This document shows, in pieces, positions 9,388 to 21,595 of a DNA stretch of 64,000 bases. A model generated the notes under the pieces. The model searched no databases. It worked only from the letters and a program-made list of their open reading frames with translations, and was not told the DNA's origin. Source of the stretch: Whalleya microplaca (lineage: Eukaryota > Ascomycota > Sordariomycetes > Xylariales > Xylariaceae). Positions within the stretch are counted from its first letter, which is position 1; every line of letters begins with the position of its first letter. The stretch is taken from NCBI GenBank assembly GCA_022497155.1, contig MU385711.1:434001-498000 (forward strand), read 5' to 3'. A program made the translations under genes and the position numbers.

Positions 9388-11303
9388 ATGCCTTTTACAC
9401 GGGAAAAAGCGCCTGATTCGGTGCCTGATGAAGAAGTGATCGAAACATTACTAGGGAAAAAGAACACCTTGAAACCCAGGATCTCGCCATTACAGAACTT
9501 GAATCCTGAAGAGATAGGTCGCACGAATTTGACTAATATCGATAATTTGACCTATAACATCCCAGGCGATCCGTTTGGTATCAAGTACAAATGGGCTGGC
9601 AACGTTGCCCACCTAGACGACGCGAGAATGGTGTGTTTACCAGACTAGGACTATTCGCTATGACCTTTTATACTGATTTGATTCAGCTCCCTATTATGCG
9701 CAATCTCTTCGAGCAGCTCAGCGCAATCGATCAAGTACATAACGACGCGAACACGGCGCTACAGGAATTCCTCCGCAAAATTTCAGGTGGAAATTGGAAA
9801 CAGTTGGCTGTCACGCTACAGGAGCAGACGAAGAGCCCTCCGATCATCCTTCAAGATGATGATGAAGCCCTAGTAATAACTTGCCGTATTGATACAGCTA
9901 CCGCGACGAATGCCCGCCTGATCGAGTTTCGAGATGTGGATATGACGAAGAAGGGTTCTTGCACAACAAGACACTCGACAAGAATCGACCAAGGGGCAGA
10001 AATACAACTAGGAGAAGGCAAAGTCCCTCCTGGCACGATAAAGTACATGGTTGCACAATGGCTCAGTGGACCAGCTGGCCAAGTTAAGCAGCCTAATGAA
10101 GATTCTCTGTATAATCTTCGAGCAAAAGCCCTAGAGGATTACTGGATGCAACTGGACCACTCGGAGAGATCTCATATGCGTGCTGTATCCGAAATTAGTA
10201 ATCCATGTCTCTGCGAGGCCCTCGCTATTGTTGAAAGGGCATGGAACCCGGCCTGGGACAAGGAGCGCTACCATCCTGACTTCTTCCGTCGGTATAAGAT
10301 CGATGAGATAAAATCTAAGAAGTTACTTCCACTATACGACGAAGATGTCGTAATTGCGACTGATAGAAATGGAAAAGTTCTATTTGCTAGCGTGGAAAAA
10401 CTAGTTCAACGTCTCTTTAGGGAAGAGGCGCTGGACCTGCAGACTCGATACGCCGATATGTGGGCTCACCTGGCACCCCTACCGAAGCCCGAGACCAAGA
10501 GACATATGGTGGATAACTACGTGAGAAAAATCCACCCACATCTGGATATGTCCAAGGTCGACGTGATAGGGCTGCAGAAAGCTCGAATGTGTGTCGCCCA
10601 CTACGGAACTTGGTGCACGCCAGCAGACCATGATGGTCACGAAATATATATGACGGACGACAGTCTTTTCGCCCGCACACGGGGACAAGGAATCGCAAAA
10701 AGCCAGTTCCGCAAATTATGCCAGAGTGTATTTGCCAAGGCGTCGAAAACTATCCAATTCTTGATCCAGGAACTTGACCCGGCGTACTTCTCCGAGTGTC
10801 AAGACATCTATAAGGCGTTGCCGGTAGATGACAAAATCCGTTGTCGAGATGATGATGATGAACATCTGACCTTATATGTCATGGGAATCAATGCATATAC
10901 TGGTCGACATGCGGACACAAACGACATCAGAAACGGATTTGCTGGGCTCCTCACTTATGGGGATTATGAGGGTGGAAATCTCTGCCTACCCCAACTTGGC
11001 TTTAAAGTCCCTTATAGACCCGGAGCTTGCACCATTCTTCGAGGCGACAGAATCCAGCACTATGTCTCGGATTACAGCGGTGAACGGTACTTCACCATAG
11101 GCACGAATCATGAAAAAGTGAAACGCCACGCCTTCCGCCTGCTTAATCGCCCGGTCCCACAAGAACCTCTGGACAAACAAGACCTTGAGGCTGACTGGTG
11201 CGTGAATGAGCAAGGCAATGATGACGACGAAGAAGTCACCTACACTAATAGGGAGCTTCATGGTGCTGGTGCTCTTGAAGATGAATGGTTAGAGGATATC
11301 TAA
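9388..11303 (+). CDS. 2OG-Fe(II) dioxygenase, TET/JBP-like
   Basis: Two exons, 9388-9630 and 9687-11303, joined in frame by a 56-bp intron (GTGTGT...CTGAT...TTCAG), give 619 aa. The start has a strong context (caccATGcc). The C-terminal third carries the double-stranded beta-helix iron site: HAD at 489-491 (GRHADTND), a glycine-rich YGDYEGGNLCLPQLG strand, distal His539 (RIQHYVSDYSGERY) and a 2OG-binding Arg at 548. This spacing, with N.Y..R.HxD and GG.L.LP.LG, is that of the fungal TET/JBP-like oxygenases, known to oxidise thymine or 5-methylcytosine in DNA. The N-terminal 400 residues are unrecognised. The C-terminus is acidic. A DNA-base substrate is inference; another 2OG oxygenase role is possible. 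Confidence 0.72.
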
Positions 11304-11483
11304 TGCAGATCGTCAATAACCCTTGGACATCGAGACACTTGACGAGGTGTCCAACGAGGTAGACTAGCATAAATACAGTGTCACTATCTAGGTAGTTGTA
11401 CTATTGCAATTAATGTATGTGTAATCATCATTTCAGTGCTGTCAAAGCACTGGTCTGGCCGTTTAAAGTGGAAGTAAGATGTT
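11304..11483. other. 3' flank of dioxygenase gene
   Basis: Short non-coding interval between the dioxygenase stop codon and the SINE target duplication. No signal is recognised beyond likely 3' UTR. Confidence 0.4.
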
Positions 11484-11659
11484 AGGGGAAAATCTGTTGA
11501 AAGAAAAAAAAAAAAAAAAAAAAAAAAAAGAAACGTGAAAAGACAGGAGGGCTCAAGGCGGACTCGATATCCTCACCTGCGGAAAATCATCCAGTTCCCC
11601 TTCAGATTTTCCTGCCGACTACTTTACCACTGAGCCAAGGCATCAGGGGAACGTCTGTT
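11484..11659 (-). mobile_element. tRNA-derived SINE candidate
   Basis: On the minus strand the unit begins at 11644 with tRNA-like geometry: a 7-nt acceptor-like GATGCCT, then an A box (TGGCTCAGTGGT), and about 65 nt later a B-box-like GATATCGAGTCC. It ends in a T-rich tail that is an A26 run on the plus strand (11504-11529). Near-identical 15-bp direct repeats flank it: 11484-11498 (aggggaaaatctgtt) and 11645-11659 (aggggaacgtctgtt), 13 of 15 matching, as expected for target duplications. This fits a pol III-transcribed SINE. A decayed tRNA-like gene is the alternative. Confidence 0.6.
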
Positions 11660-12411
11660 TGGGTTATATGGGCAGGCATTCTTTTGCATTATAACTCTTC
11701 CCCCCTCCCCCCTTTTCCTGGAAAAAGGGAAGGTACGCACCTTGGGTACCTACGTCAGTACCTATGTGCCACTTCCTAGGTATACATTGCAGCCTCCCAG
11801 CTTGTCAACCCAAAATTGATTGTTATGTTGTTTTAAGTGATCTTTCCATAGTTAGAAAATCCCATCTACCTACTAAGCTCTGGGACTACTGTCTTCCTCG
11901 GCTCCGTAATAAGGGGAGTCTATAACAACTACCCCTATCGTGACATGTAATTGCCAATGAAGACGGTATGGAGCCCAACTGATAATTAGCAAAAGAGAGC
12001 CGTTTAGATGGAACGGAAGCTATGCATGCACTATCCTTTTCAACTAATGAAAGGCTAGGGGGTTTATTATATTAGGTGCCGAATATCCAGCATTTTGGTG
12101 CGCCTTGTGGTAAACAGACACTCCACAAAGGAACTATCAGAAATATAGCCGACGGCCATCTATGCATAATGCTTCTCGTTCCTGTCACAAATGCCTCAGA
12201 GGTTTCGAGCACGGAACTACGATGAGGTAGGCTCATTTTAAAATGCCTAGAGGATCTATCTTCGATATTCTAATCTTTGATAGGATTGATATGAATCTAG
12301 GATGAAGACTTCATCAACTTGGATCCCTCATATTGCCAACCATCAACAACTGATGTCACATCTACACACCCATACTTCTACGCAAACTTGACATAACACT
12401 GCAATCATGGA
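11660..12411. other. intergenic region
   Basis: No gene recognised. A C-rich run lies at 11700-11712 and the sequence is otherwise unremarkable. Confidence 0.45.
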
Positions 12412-12840
12412 TTGCTGGTTCCCTCCCACCGAGTAGATAGTGATTTAAGTCACATCTTTCTTTCGCGTGCAGATCATGCATCGAATCCATCAGATCTTCA
12501 TGTTCCTGATGTTAATCCTACTCTCGCCCAAATCAGGACTTTCTTCGTCTTTCGTGATAGAGCGAAGGCTCACGAAGATGCTCTAACCATGTGTCTACTC
12601 ACCGAGCTGGCGCGTTGCGAGCAGCTTTCGCGAGAACGCACTCACATCTGCGTCATCCTCCATGACATGAAGGCTGAGTGGCGTGAATTATCAGATCCAA
12701 AAAAGCAGGCTGGCCGACAAGAAGGCAGGAATGAGAGATATGGACGCCGTTGGCTTGACTCGAAGTTTTACCCCAACAGATGGACTGGTTCTGAGCAACC
12801 AGTCCTGGAGTTCGTTGGTGCAGATGGAGAGCCAGTCTAA
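12412..12840 (+). CDS. hypothetical protein, start unresolved
   Basis: An open frame of about 142 codons ending at 12840. The first codon in this frame is TTG; the first in-frame ATG is at 12589, giving 83 aa, and an upstream exon may be missing. The C-terminal part has normal protein composition (TELARCEQLSRERTHICVIL; YPNRWTGSEQPVLEFVGADG) with a charged helix-like middle. No family is recognised, and no signal peptide or membrane segment is seen. It could be a single gene with an unidentified first exon, a gene remnant, or a chance frame. Confidence 0.3.
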   Translation: MLVPSHRVDSDLSHIFLSRADHASNPSDLHVPDVNPTLAQIRTFFVFRDRAKAHEDALTMCLLTELARCEQLSRERTHICVILHDMKAEWRELSDPKKQAGRQEGRNERYGRRWLDSKFYPNRWTGSEQPVLEFVGADGEPV

Positions 12841-15585
12841 TCGCTTCTCTTACCAGCCTCCTCAGAAATGGAGCTGCCCCCAAGTAGTCGACAATTGGGA
12901 GAGGGGCATTAATACTACGGAATGATAAGGCTGCGTCTCATTCGTTAGGCATATGAAATACGTTGGGTCTTGCTTCTATAGTTCATATGTAAGGTAGTGG
13001 ATTATTTAGGATAGGGGAAGCTACCATCAACCTCTATTCTTCCGGAGCGGTTTGTTGTGATTTTGATGTGACATCTTAATTCAGGAACCGAGGGATGAAG
13101 GTGTAGGTACTTGATGATATAAGACACTCGACTGTAGCCTACTTTACCTCATAATCGCTGAAAACATAGAAGTACCTAATTATCGTAAATCAAAGATAAT
13201 TATTGTTCATAGTGTACGATGAGTAGAGAGGAGCAAACTATGAAGTTTACTGAACCAAATAGCATGCAATCTTATATTTCTCTAAGCTAGTATACTGCGA
13301 CACCGCCAGTTCCCTTGTATTCGCTGAGCAGTCGGCTGTTAACATAATCTGAGAATGGAAATACATGTCATGAGCAATTTCCATTGCGTAACTGCAGGTG
13401 CAGCACCAGCTCCCCGGGCTCGAAATGAAAGGCCCGTTGACACGCTGATCCAGGGAGATCAAGACGACGTGGCTGCCCTTTGATGTTCCACCGCAGCCTT
13501 CCTCGACATCTGCATCGCATGGCGTGCTAGTCCCTGACCATCACTTCGAGATTCTGTCAGAAATGCAACTGATGGGATAATATAAGGTGGGTGTCTTTAC
13601 ATGGCGTCAAGGTGACGAGCGAAGACGCAATTGCTGCTGTCGCAGATTAAGAGCCATCCATAAGATGCTCAATTTACTGAACTCAAGAGGAATGGTTACA
13701 CGACTGTGACATTAATTCAGCTTGTTGATTGATGTGGAAAATCCGAGTACCAGTGTGGGATGGATGCAGGGCGCCTGGGAAGCAAATCATCCCCTATTGT
13801 CTTTGACACTGCTATTCTTACATAGGTCAAGATCGTTATATTGAAGGTGTGTATAATATAATAATATAACCTGTGAACAAAACACAAGAAATACAATGTA
13901 ACCATCTATGTACAACTGAGCCATTGCTATTTATATATATGTACTGTAGATGAAAACAGAAGGTGAAGGTCGTCACAACGTTACCCAGGCATGCTTCAAT
14001 ATAAGTGACACATGTAAGTGCACACAGAAGTAAGTACATGCATGTATTTTATGTCCCATCGCCGTCTCGGTTACCCCGTTGAAAAGAGAAGCAACTGTTC
14101 GGTTTTTGGCGGCTCATTTCTTTGAAGTCACGACGTGTTTTTTAATTCAAGTCTAGATCAGCCTTAATTGTTGAGAGTATTCAACCTCGCATTTCCCCTA
14201 TAGAGGTAGTCATGTGGCCCTCGCTTTGTCGGTGAGGAGCTTCGCTAAACTAGCCCGAAGCAAACCATCATACAAAAAAAAGGGTTGTTGGCTTCAAGCC
14301 ACTAACCAGGGTCGACTTGCATAGCCGGCGAAGAAGATTGTTACACTTTCCACGATGGTCGATTTGCTCACCAGAGCCGTCGAAATCCACCTTTGCAAAG
14401 CCTTCAATGTACGGAATACCTGCTGAGTCGTTCACATACGTACGTTATGGCGAGATTTGGCAAGCGAATAATGTCAGCCAATGGGAGCGGGAGACCGTGA
14501 CCAGCCCCTCAATCTATTGGACGGCGGACTGCAGCGCCCCTTTAAATCCATAACTGTACCTTGCAGTGAGAGAGGTACGTACCCCATATGTATGTACTTG
14601 CGTACATACATGTAGAATATTTGTAGGACGGCGTGACGTGAGGAGCCCAGCCCGCCGTCCGAAACCAGAAATTACTGGCGTCGCCGACCAACCACTGCTC
14701 GCCGGATGCAATTGCACCACTAAACCCCTGTAGGCAGTCTAGCGGCCAGGGGCAAACTATGGGGTAATGGTTAGGTACTGAAAACTGCCCTGCTGGTCTC
14801 ATGATGCCCGTCCGCGAGATGCGATTTCGTAACAGCTTCGGTCCCTAGTGCTCCTGTTAGCTAATAATTCCTACTATGTAGCGAATGCCACGCATCACGC
14901 GGCTACCCCAGATTCCACTAGACTTGCCGTTAACTGCTAAGCGCCCTATGGTAGTCGGGGCCCAGCAGCAAATTTTCTGTCTTTTTTTCCAGTTTCAGGG
15001 CTGAGAACTACCCGAGTAGGCTCGTCACCACCATGTTGTCATCGTGCGCCATGAATAATAGCCATGGTTAGTTACTCCGGCGTGTCAGGCTGGTCTGTCT
15101 GTCTGGCGGCATGAAGCCTCTCACTCTTGGGGTCATACCTCCATGTACTACTGCGAGTAAGGTAAAATTTTTATTTTTAGCGGTCATGGACTCATCGATG
15201 TATGTACGTAGTTACGTATCGCCCTCTCGCTTTGTCCTCCCTGCCTCATACATCTATCTCCCTGTGAGTGTACCACGTGGAGTCATACAGTACCTTGGAA
15301 CTTTCTCGAGGGTGGGTGTAACTATGACAAAGAGGTTCTTGCCCCCAGTCTTCACGATGTGGTATAATAAGCACTCCCCTCCATCCTATTATTAGTGGCT
15401 TGAAAGTTCAAGTCAGCAATCATCCACAGTCAAAGACAGTTACATCCTGCTACCTAGAAAGAGGTCGTCTTATATTCACCAAGACTATATATACCGTACT
15501 ATATTGGAATCATCAAGCGATATCACCAGCAAAGTATCACTAGCAGAGTACCTACTTAACAAACCACTTACATACAACCACCATC
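12841..15585. other. intergenic region
   Basis: About 2.7 kb without a supported gene. There are several short GTAC/TACATA-rich stretches (for example 14572-14616) and small frames (14317-14553, 15111-15395) that lack protein-like features. The last 200 bases are the promoter and 5' UTR of the DUF3602 gene, with TATA-like tatatata at 15486-15492. Confidence 0.45.
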
Positions 15586-16053
15586 ATGCCTCACTACACC
15601 GTAACCGAGCCTCACCCCACCGTCGTGAAGAACACGTACACGCACTCCGGCCGCGGCGGCGCCGGCAACTTCTTCCGCGCGCCGGCGACGACGCCCGCGT
15701 CCGGCATCCCCACGGAGCCCGTGCCCGCACCCCTCGCCCCCAGCACCACCACCAACACCGGTACGTCCCGCTACCACACGGGGCGGGGCGGCGCCGGCAA
15801 CGCCCGCGTCGCCGTCGAGCGGCCCGTGCTGTCCTTCGACGAGGAGTTCTCGCGCCAGAGCCAGCTCGAGCAGAAGCCCGTGGGCCACGTCGGGCGCGGC
15901 GGCGCCGGGAACGTGTATCTCGCGAGTGGTGTTGATGGGGGAGCGGCACGCAAGGGCAGCGATGCCGATAGCCAGTATAGCAACAGCAGTGCTGGCAGCC
16001 AGCATGAGGGGAGGTTTTGGAAGCGGTTGAGCCATACCGTTAGCCGGCACTAA
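15586..16053 (+). CDS. DUF3602 protein with three GRGGAGN repeats
   Basis: A 155-aa single-exon protein. The motif GRGGAGN occurs three times (about residues 22-28, 66-72 and 103-109), the hallmark of fungal DUF3602 proteins. The rest is Pro/Ser/Thr-rich and probably disordered; there is no signal peptide or membrane span. The C-terminus is basic (RFWKRLSHTVSRH). The start context (atcATGcc) is good. The coding sequence is markedly GC-rich, so other frames on both strands stay open over the same DNA. Function of the family is not established; it is widespread in filamentous ascomycetes. Confidence in the family is high. Confidence 0.88.
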   Translation: MPHYTVTEPHPTVVKNTYTHSGRGGAGNFFRAPATTPASGIPTEPVPAPLAPSTTTNTGTSRYHTGRGGAGNARVAVERPVLSFDEEFSRQSQLEQKPVGHVGRGGAGNVYLASGVDGGAARKGSDADSQYSNSSAGSQHEGRFWKRLSHTVSRH

Positions 16054-17239
16054 GTCAGTGGTGGCGACGACGGTATGTCACATTGCTACGCTACGCTACG
16101 CTACATCACTGCGCAGCAGCAGCATTCTCTTGTCTCTCTGACTTTACCTACTCTCTACATACGTACATACATACATGTCAGCGCGGCGCAAAGGAGGGTT
16201 TATCGTTCATCTGGCAGTAGCAAATGGGCACCATGGTTTGGTTTCCCGTTGCGAAAAGCAGTGAACAGACGAGGTGGGAAAAAAAAGAAAAAGTTTGGGG
16301 CCTCAGAGCAGACGGAGCTCAATGATTTGGGAAGAAGGGCAATAATACCCATGACGCGACAGATAGTTGATGATAGGATATCTCAACGACAGTGTCGACG
16401 CCCCGGCTGGCAGACTCCGGGGCGGAATTACTACCAATAGCGGGCGTTTGTTTCTGGTGAACTTGTGGGTTTTCTCTCTACGACGGATATACCCCCCAAC
16501 AGCGATGTTTGGAAATTTTCAGGTTGGCTGAAAGGATAGGAATGGAAATAATTAATTGAAAGCCTTTATTCAGGTTATTGTTGTTATTATTGGGCTTGTC
16601 TTAGCCCGAAGCGGGAGATATGGCCGCGATCAGATTTGGGAATCGTGAATATACTCTTAGCCAAACCACATCAAGTTTCTGTCTGCTATCGTGAATCATA
16701 CTATTGTAATGTAATATCCTACCAAATCACTACCGAAACTTAGCTGGATAAAGCCTGCTCAACTGGTAATCTGAACACGAACACAACAATAATCATGAAT
16801 AGCAAGCATCCAACATTGGTCTGAACATCTGGGTATCATTCATCTACATAGATGACTACTCCTCCACCTCCACACAAAATAAAAAAATCTCGCAAAAGTC
16901 GTCGACACTTCCCCCTCCCCTCCAACCCAACCTTACCCCCAAAACAAGGCCGGAACCTCAATTCACCTCAGCGGTATATGCTGAACATAACGTCTCCTCC
17001 CCCTGCAACGCCACTCTCTCTTTCTCTCGCGCCCCGCTTCTCTGTCTATCGGCCGCTGAACGTGACAGTCTCTCTCTCTCGCAGCGCTCGCTCACGCTAT
17101 GCTACGGGGTGCTATTCGAAACATGGTCTTACACACTTAGACGAGGTTGAATCTGTTTGCGCCTACTCGCTCTCCCGCTTCCACACACCATCTGAGCTTC
17201 GTACTCCTATTATGCCACTTTCCCGGATCGGGGTCGGGA
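16054..17239. other. intergenic region with simple repeats
   Basis: No gene is supported. Simple sequence occurs: a (CTACG) pentamer repeated about four times at 16086-16105, acatacgtacatacatacatg near 16157-16177, and CT-rich runs at 17015-17085. The 3' UTR of ARP1 (minus strand) reaches into the right end. Confidence 0.5.
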
Positions 17240-18601
17240 TTATGTCAACTTCTTGTGGATGATATCCGGATCCTCGTGCCAATCGTCGATACTGACCCAC
17301 ATCTGTTTTTGATACGCATTAGCAAGCGATCTACTAGCAATAGATAGACAGACCAGAAGATCAAGGGGGTTGTATACGCGTAGGGCGTGATAGGAGCTTA
17401 CCTTTCTAAACGTGCTCAGGCCCGCGAGGATACTGCCACCGATCCACGTGGAGTACTTGCGCTCGGGCGGCGCGAAGATCTTGATGCGCATATCCTTGAC
17501 GGCGAGGCGCTTGACCTCGCTGAGCAGGCGGTCGCCGAAGCCCTTGGTCAGGGTGCTGCCGCCGGAGAGGACGATGTTGGCGTAGAGCGCCTTGCGCAGG
17601 TCGAGGTCGGTGCGGCTGATGGAGTCGGTGACGATCTGCTGGATCCCCGGGTACTCGAGGCCGATGATCTCGGGGTCGAAGAGGATCTCGGGGGCGCGGA
17701 AGCGCTCCTGGCCGACGCGCAGGCGGCTGCCGTCGGGGAGCACGTACTCGGCGGTCTTGCCCTGGTCGAGCTTGGCGCTGGCCCAGTCCTTCTCTTCTTG
17801 CTTCGGGTGCAGCGCCACGTACGACACGGACTCCTTGATCAGGCGCACGACTTCCTTCTCCGCGCTCGTGTGGAACACGTAGCCGCTTTTGCGCAGCAGC
17901 GTCTGCATGTACTCCGTCACGTCCCGCCCGGCCACGTCGATCCGCCGCATCGAGCTCGGGATCGCGAACCCCTCGTATACCGGCACCGCGTGCGAGACGC
18001 CGTCGCCCGAGTCCAGCACGCAGCCTGTCGTGCGCCCGCTCGCGTACAGGGATAGCACCGCTTGGATCGAGGTGTAGAGCGCGGGCACGTTGAAGGTCTC
18101 GAAGAGGATCTGGGCCGCCGTGTCGCGGTTTGCTCGGGGGTTCAGCGGCGGTTCTGTTAGCAGGACGGGGTGCTGGTCGTGTTGTTAGCAAGTCAAGCTA
18201 ATACTAACGCTGCCGTGGAAAGGAGTCCGGCAACAGAACCTATATATACGTCTAGGGTGTATAGGTAGAAGATATATAGATACATAACGTACCTCTTCGC
18301 TCATGGTCTTCAGTCCTTCGCTATACACGTACTCCCATATCTTCTCCATATCGTCCCAATCCGTGACAATGCCGTGTTCTAAGGGGTATCTGATCTTCAG
18401 GAGTCCCCTGAGCTCTGTGGCGGCCTTCTGGCCGATGAACACCTCGCCCTCCAACGCGCCGGCCAGCACGCGCAGATGTTTCGGCCGGCCGACGAAGGAC
18501 GGGAAGTAGCATTTCGGTAGGTCGTCTCCGGCGAAGCCCGCGCGGATGGTGCCCGAGCCATTGTCCAGCACGATGGGTGCGTTGTGGAGGGAGTCTGTCA
18601 T
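17240..18601 (-). CDS. ro-4: actin-related protein ARP1 (alpha-centractin), dynactin subunit
   Basis: Three exons, 18293-18601, 17402-18172 and 17240-17302, with introns of 120 and 99 bp (GTACGT...CAG; GTAAGC...CAG). They give 380 aa, the usual length for fungal ARP1 (ro-4 in Neurospora). ARP1 polymerises into the short filament of dynactin, which links dynein to cargo and is needed for nuclear distribution in hyphae. Actin signatures are visible: [15 protein letters not shown] near the N-terminus (phosphate loop 1), [16 protein letters not shown] (phosphate 2), [14 protein letters not shown] (adenosine) and the C-terminal [13 protein letters not shown]. The start at 18601 (MTDSLHN) is preferred over an upstream in-frame ATG at 18631 because it matches the family. 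Exon 2 is very GC-rich and gives open shadow frames. Confidence 0.96.
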
Positions 18602-19466
18602 CGTGGGCGTCCGAGTTTTGTCCTTGTCCACTCCGAGCTCCCCGTTGCCCTCTCTCTAAATCGAAGCCTCTAAGCTCGAACCGTCCAGTCCTTTTCGTCC
18701 CAGGATAACGCGAGTAGTAATGGGTATAAACCGTGATGAATACAAAATGGCTACGGCTCTCCGCTGGTTGGTTACCGCTACACTTCGGTGTAGATTTGCG
18801 AAGACGCTTGCTGCCCCGAGCGACTTAAAAAAGGAGAAAAAAGGAGGTTATTGGAAGCATTCAGTCGTCAGCTCGTTAACCTAGAAAAAGGATCTCGTGG
18901 GGCGGACCGGAGGCGGTGCGGAGGCGGTGGTGCAATGGACTGGGCGACCTATTCAAACAACAATTTTTGGGCGAAGCTCGAAATCACGACGCGCTCGCTG
19001 CTTGATACCGCAGGTTCCAGTTCTGTCAGGTCTGTCAGGAGCTTCCTGCAGGGGCCTGGTAGGGTCCTGACAGCCTAACTGGGTTAGTTAGGTATGTACA
19101 TAGTACTCCGTACTGCCGCCAGGAACCCCAAAAGGTGGCCCAAGCTCTACATATCTTGCTGCACCTTGCGCATTGACCACCGCTAATCGCCCCAACTTGT
19201 CTCACCCAGCAAGCCCCAGACTTTTACAGAATACAGACTGGGTTACTCCATACATGCAGTAGCAAAGCATTCACCTAACTTAGGTATGTCCTCATAAAAG
19301 CCACGACTCATTTCAATTTAACAGAGGAACATGATTATTATAAAGCTATCCAGAGCAGCGAACTCAAGATCCTTATGTATTCTTGTAAATACAATTTTAA
19401 TCCGCAACCACTTATACTCCATTCTCCCACCCACTTGATGAAATTATCACTGGATTTAAGTAGCCT
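18602..19466. other. intergenic region (ARP1 promoter)
   Basis: Upstream of ARP1 and downstream of the MFS gene. A perfect CTGTCAGG repeat (19024-19037 region) is noted. No gene is supported. Confidence 0.5.
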
Positions 19467-21595
19467 TTAATCTTCATGCATGAACCGATGCAGGGTTTGA
19501 TTCCTAGCGATATATCCTCGGATTCTCTTACCAAAGATCCACAAGGGGATAGTAAGCAAGTTGACGCCGACGAAGATAGCTCCGAGAATACTGAAAACGG
19601 CAAGAATACCGGCACTCTGTATCCAGTCGTTGACAAAGTACGTGAAGGCAAAGGTCAGAAAGTTGCGCGCATTGACGGCGACGAATGCTAGTAAGAATAT
19701 ACAATTAGTAAGAACTTCTTCATTGAGGATAAAGTCAATACTATACCTTCCTCACTCAATTCTTTATGAGCATCAATCACATAGCCGAAAACGCAAGCGT
19801 TGGAAAAAGCCAGGCTCATATTTGCCAGGCCGAAGCACAGAACAGGCCCGCTCCAGTGAGTTTGGTAATGTACCGTGGCTCCGAATCCGAAGAAGCCGGC
19901 GACGCCAATCAGTAACGAAATGATAATTGGCGGAAGCCGGAATTCGGGCTCGTAGATGCCACGGTTCTTCTTTGCCAGCCACATGCAAACCCAGTCGTTC
20001 AAGGGGCCGGACGCAATCTCTCCCACGAATGTGAGGATGAATGGCGACAACGAGATCAATCCAGTTTGTGACACGGAGAAGTTGTACGGCGGGGCTGTGA
20101 AGATGACCGCGTTCACTACGCTGAAGACTGGATTATGATCAGTCAGTAACGAACTACCTTGTTTGAGTGGATTCCCAGCGCTTAGAGACCAAGAGGCGTC
20201 CTGAAAACTTGCAATCGCAAACAGTCTGAGACAGGCCAATGTCTTATTTCTATGAACTTGACAAGGCAGACAAGGAGAAATGTTGAGATCACATACCCAC
20301 GATCCAGGTCAGGGTAACGCCGTACACCAGGAAAGCCCAGAGAACAGCAGGATAGAAAAAGACCACCATCGGACGCAAGAAGATCTTCCAAAGCGGCGTG
20401 TCCGTGTATATCCCGCCATACATGCGCAAGGTCTTCAAGTAGGGGTCCTTGGGCTCTATCTGCGACGCATTCTCTGCGTTTGCGGCGTTCTCCGCCTGCT
20501 CGGCAACCGCGTCCTTCTTCTCCGAGAGAACGGAGTTGGAGTCTCGTCCTGCGATTGTTGTCTGTCTTCGGTACGCTGTCTCTGGGACGAAAAAGATGAC
20601 CAGAGGCAGTAGGGCACCGAAGAGGATGGCGCACCAGATGAGTGTCCATTGCCACCCTTGGTCCTGCGCTTTTGGTTAGCAACTTGGGGATATGGATATC
20701 ACTCGCTGCAAGACTAACCTCGATAATGTAGCCAGCGATCAAGGCACCGCCGCTGATACCGCACAGCAGAAACATGTTCCAGATGGCAATTCTGGTTGCG
20801 CGCTGATGGACATAGTATATGTCTGCAATTGTACACTGGACTAGGACTTCATACGGAGCCATCCCTAGTCCGCTCCAGATTCGGCTTCCGAGAAAACTGC
20901 TGTAGTTTTTCGCAAGAGCACCCCACTACAGAATCGAGAGTTAGTATTTCGTTCTTCTCCTCGACCGGTTTGCGAACTATGAAGAGAGGATGGAACGGTA
21001 AGGAATATCTCTGGATGCTACTTACTATGCTTCCAGACAGCATGATGACGCTAGAGATCACATATACCGGACGCCGTCCGATCTTCTTAGCCAGTGGGTT
21101 GAGAATGAACAGCGAGATTCCGATCATCAAAATAACCCAGGCCGTTGCTTGCGAAAGAGTGTTGACTGTGATGGAGAGCGCTGCGGCTATCTCGACAAAA
21201 CCTGGTGACAGCATCGGACCGTATGCACCTACTACACCTGCTGATAACCCAACGATCGCCAAGATGAGGTCCTTGCGCCATGTCGGCCACTATAATATCT
21301 CAGTTTCCGGTTCCAACCCTTTCTATCGTTCCTGGGGACTCACGTTCAAAGGATCATTGGGCGAATCGCTTGGCTGAGGAGCGAGAATAATGTGGGATTG
21401 TCTTCCAGTCCCATGCTTCAACAGTTCTCGTGATACGGTCTGATACTCGGGTGGCACATCGGTTTGGTCAGAAAGCATAACTAGCAACTCAGTTAGCCTG
21501 CTATTACATCTTCAAAGATACAGAAAAGATTATGGGTACTGACTGGTACCAGGAACATGGTCCATATGCGGATCCTCGAGGATTCCCCAAGGCAT
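19467..21595 (-). CDS. MFS transporter, DHA1-type, 7 exons
   Basis: Seven exons: 21544-21595, 21344-21480, 21026-21289, 20719-20925, 20297-20663, 19747-20127 and 19467-19687. All six introns have GT...AG ends and keep frame, giving 542 aa. It is a plasma-membrane-type multidrug/small-molecule H+ antiporter by family. About 12 hydrophobic segments are visible, starting near residue 70 (LAIVGLSAGVVGAYG). The loop 2-3 motif is LNPLAKKIGRRPVYV, and the TM5 region reads SGGALIAGYIIE. A long charged central loop (EKKDAVAEQAENAANAENAS) separates the halves, as usual. The cytosolic N-terminus holds PNDPLNWPTWRKD, typical of DHA1 fungal transporters. It diverges from the FAD monooxygenase gene 720 bp away, suggesting linked use, such as export of a substrate or product. 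Confidence 0.92.

Noticed and set aside
15504..15949. Several long Arg/Pro/Ala-rich frames on both strands over the DUF3602 gene
   Set aside because: They are shadows of a GC-rich coding sequence; only the frame from 15586 carries the family repeats.
16852..17262. 136-codon plus-strand frame
   Set aside because: Simple CT-rich sequence with low complexity lying in the 3' UTR of ARP1 on the other strand.
17387..18055. 222-codon plus-strand frame opposite ARP1
   Set aside because: Antisense shadow of the GC-rich ARP1 exon 2; no protein-like motifs.
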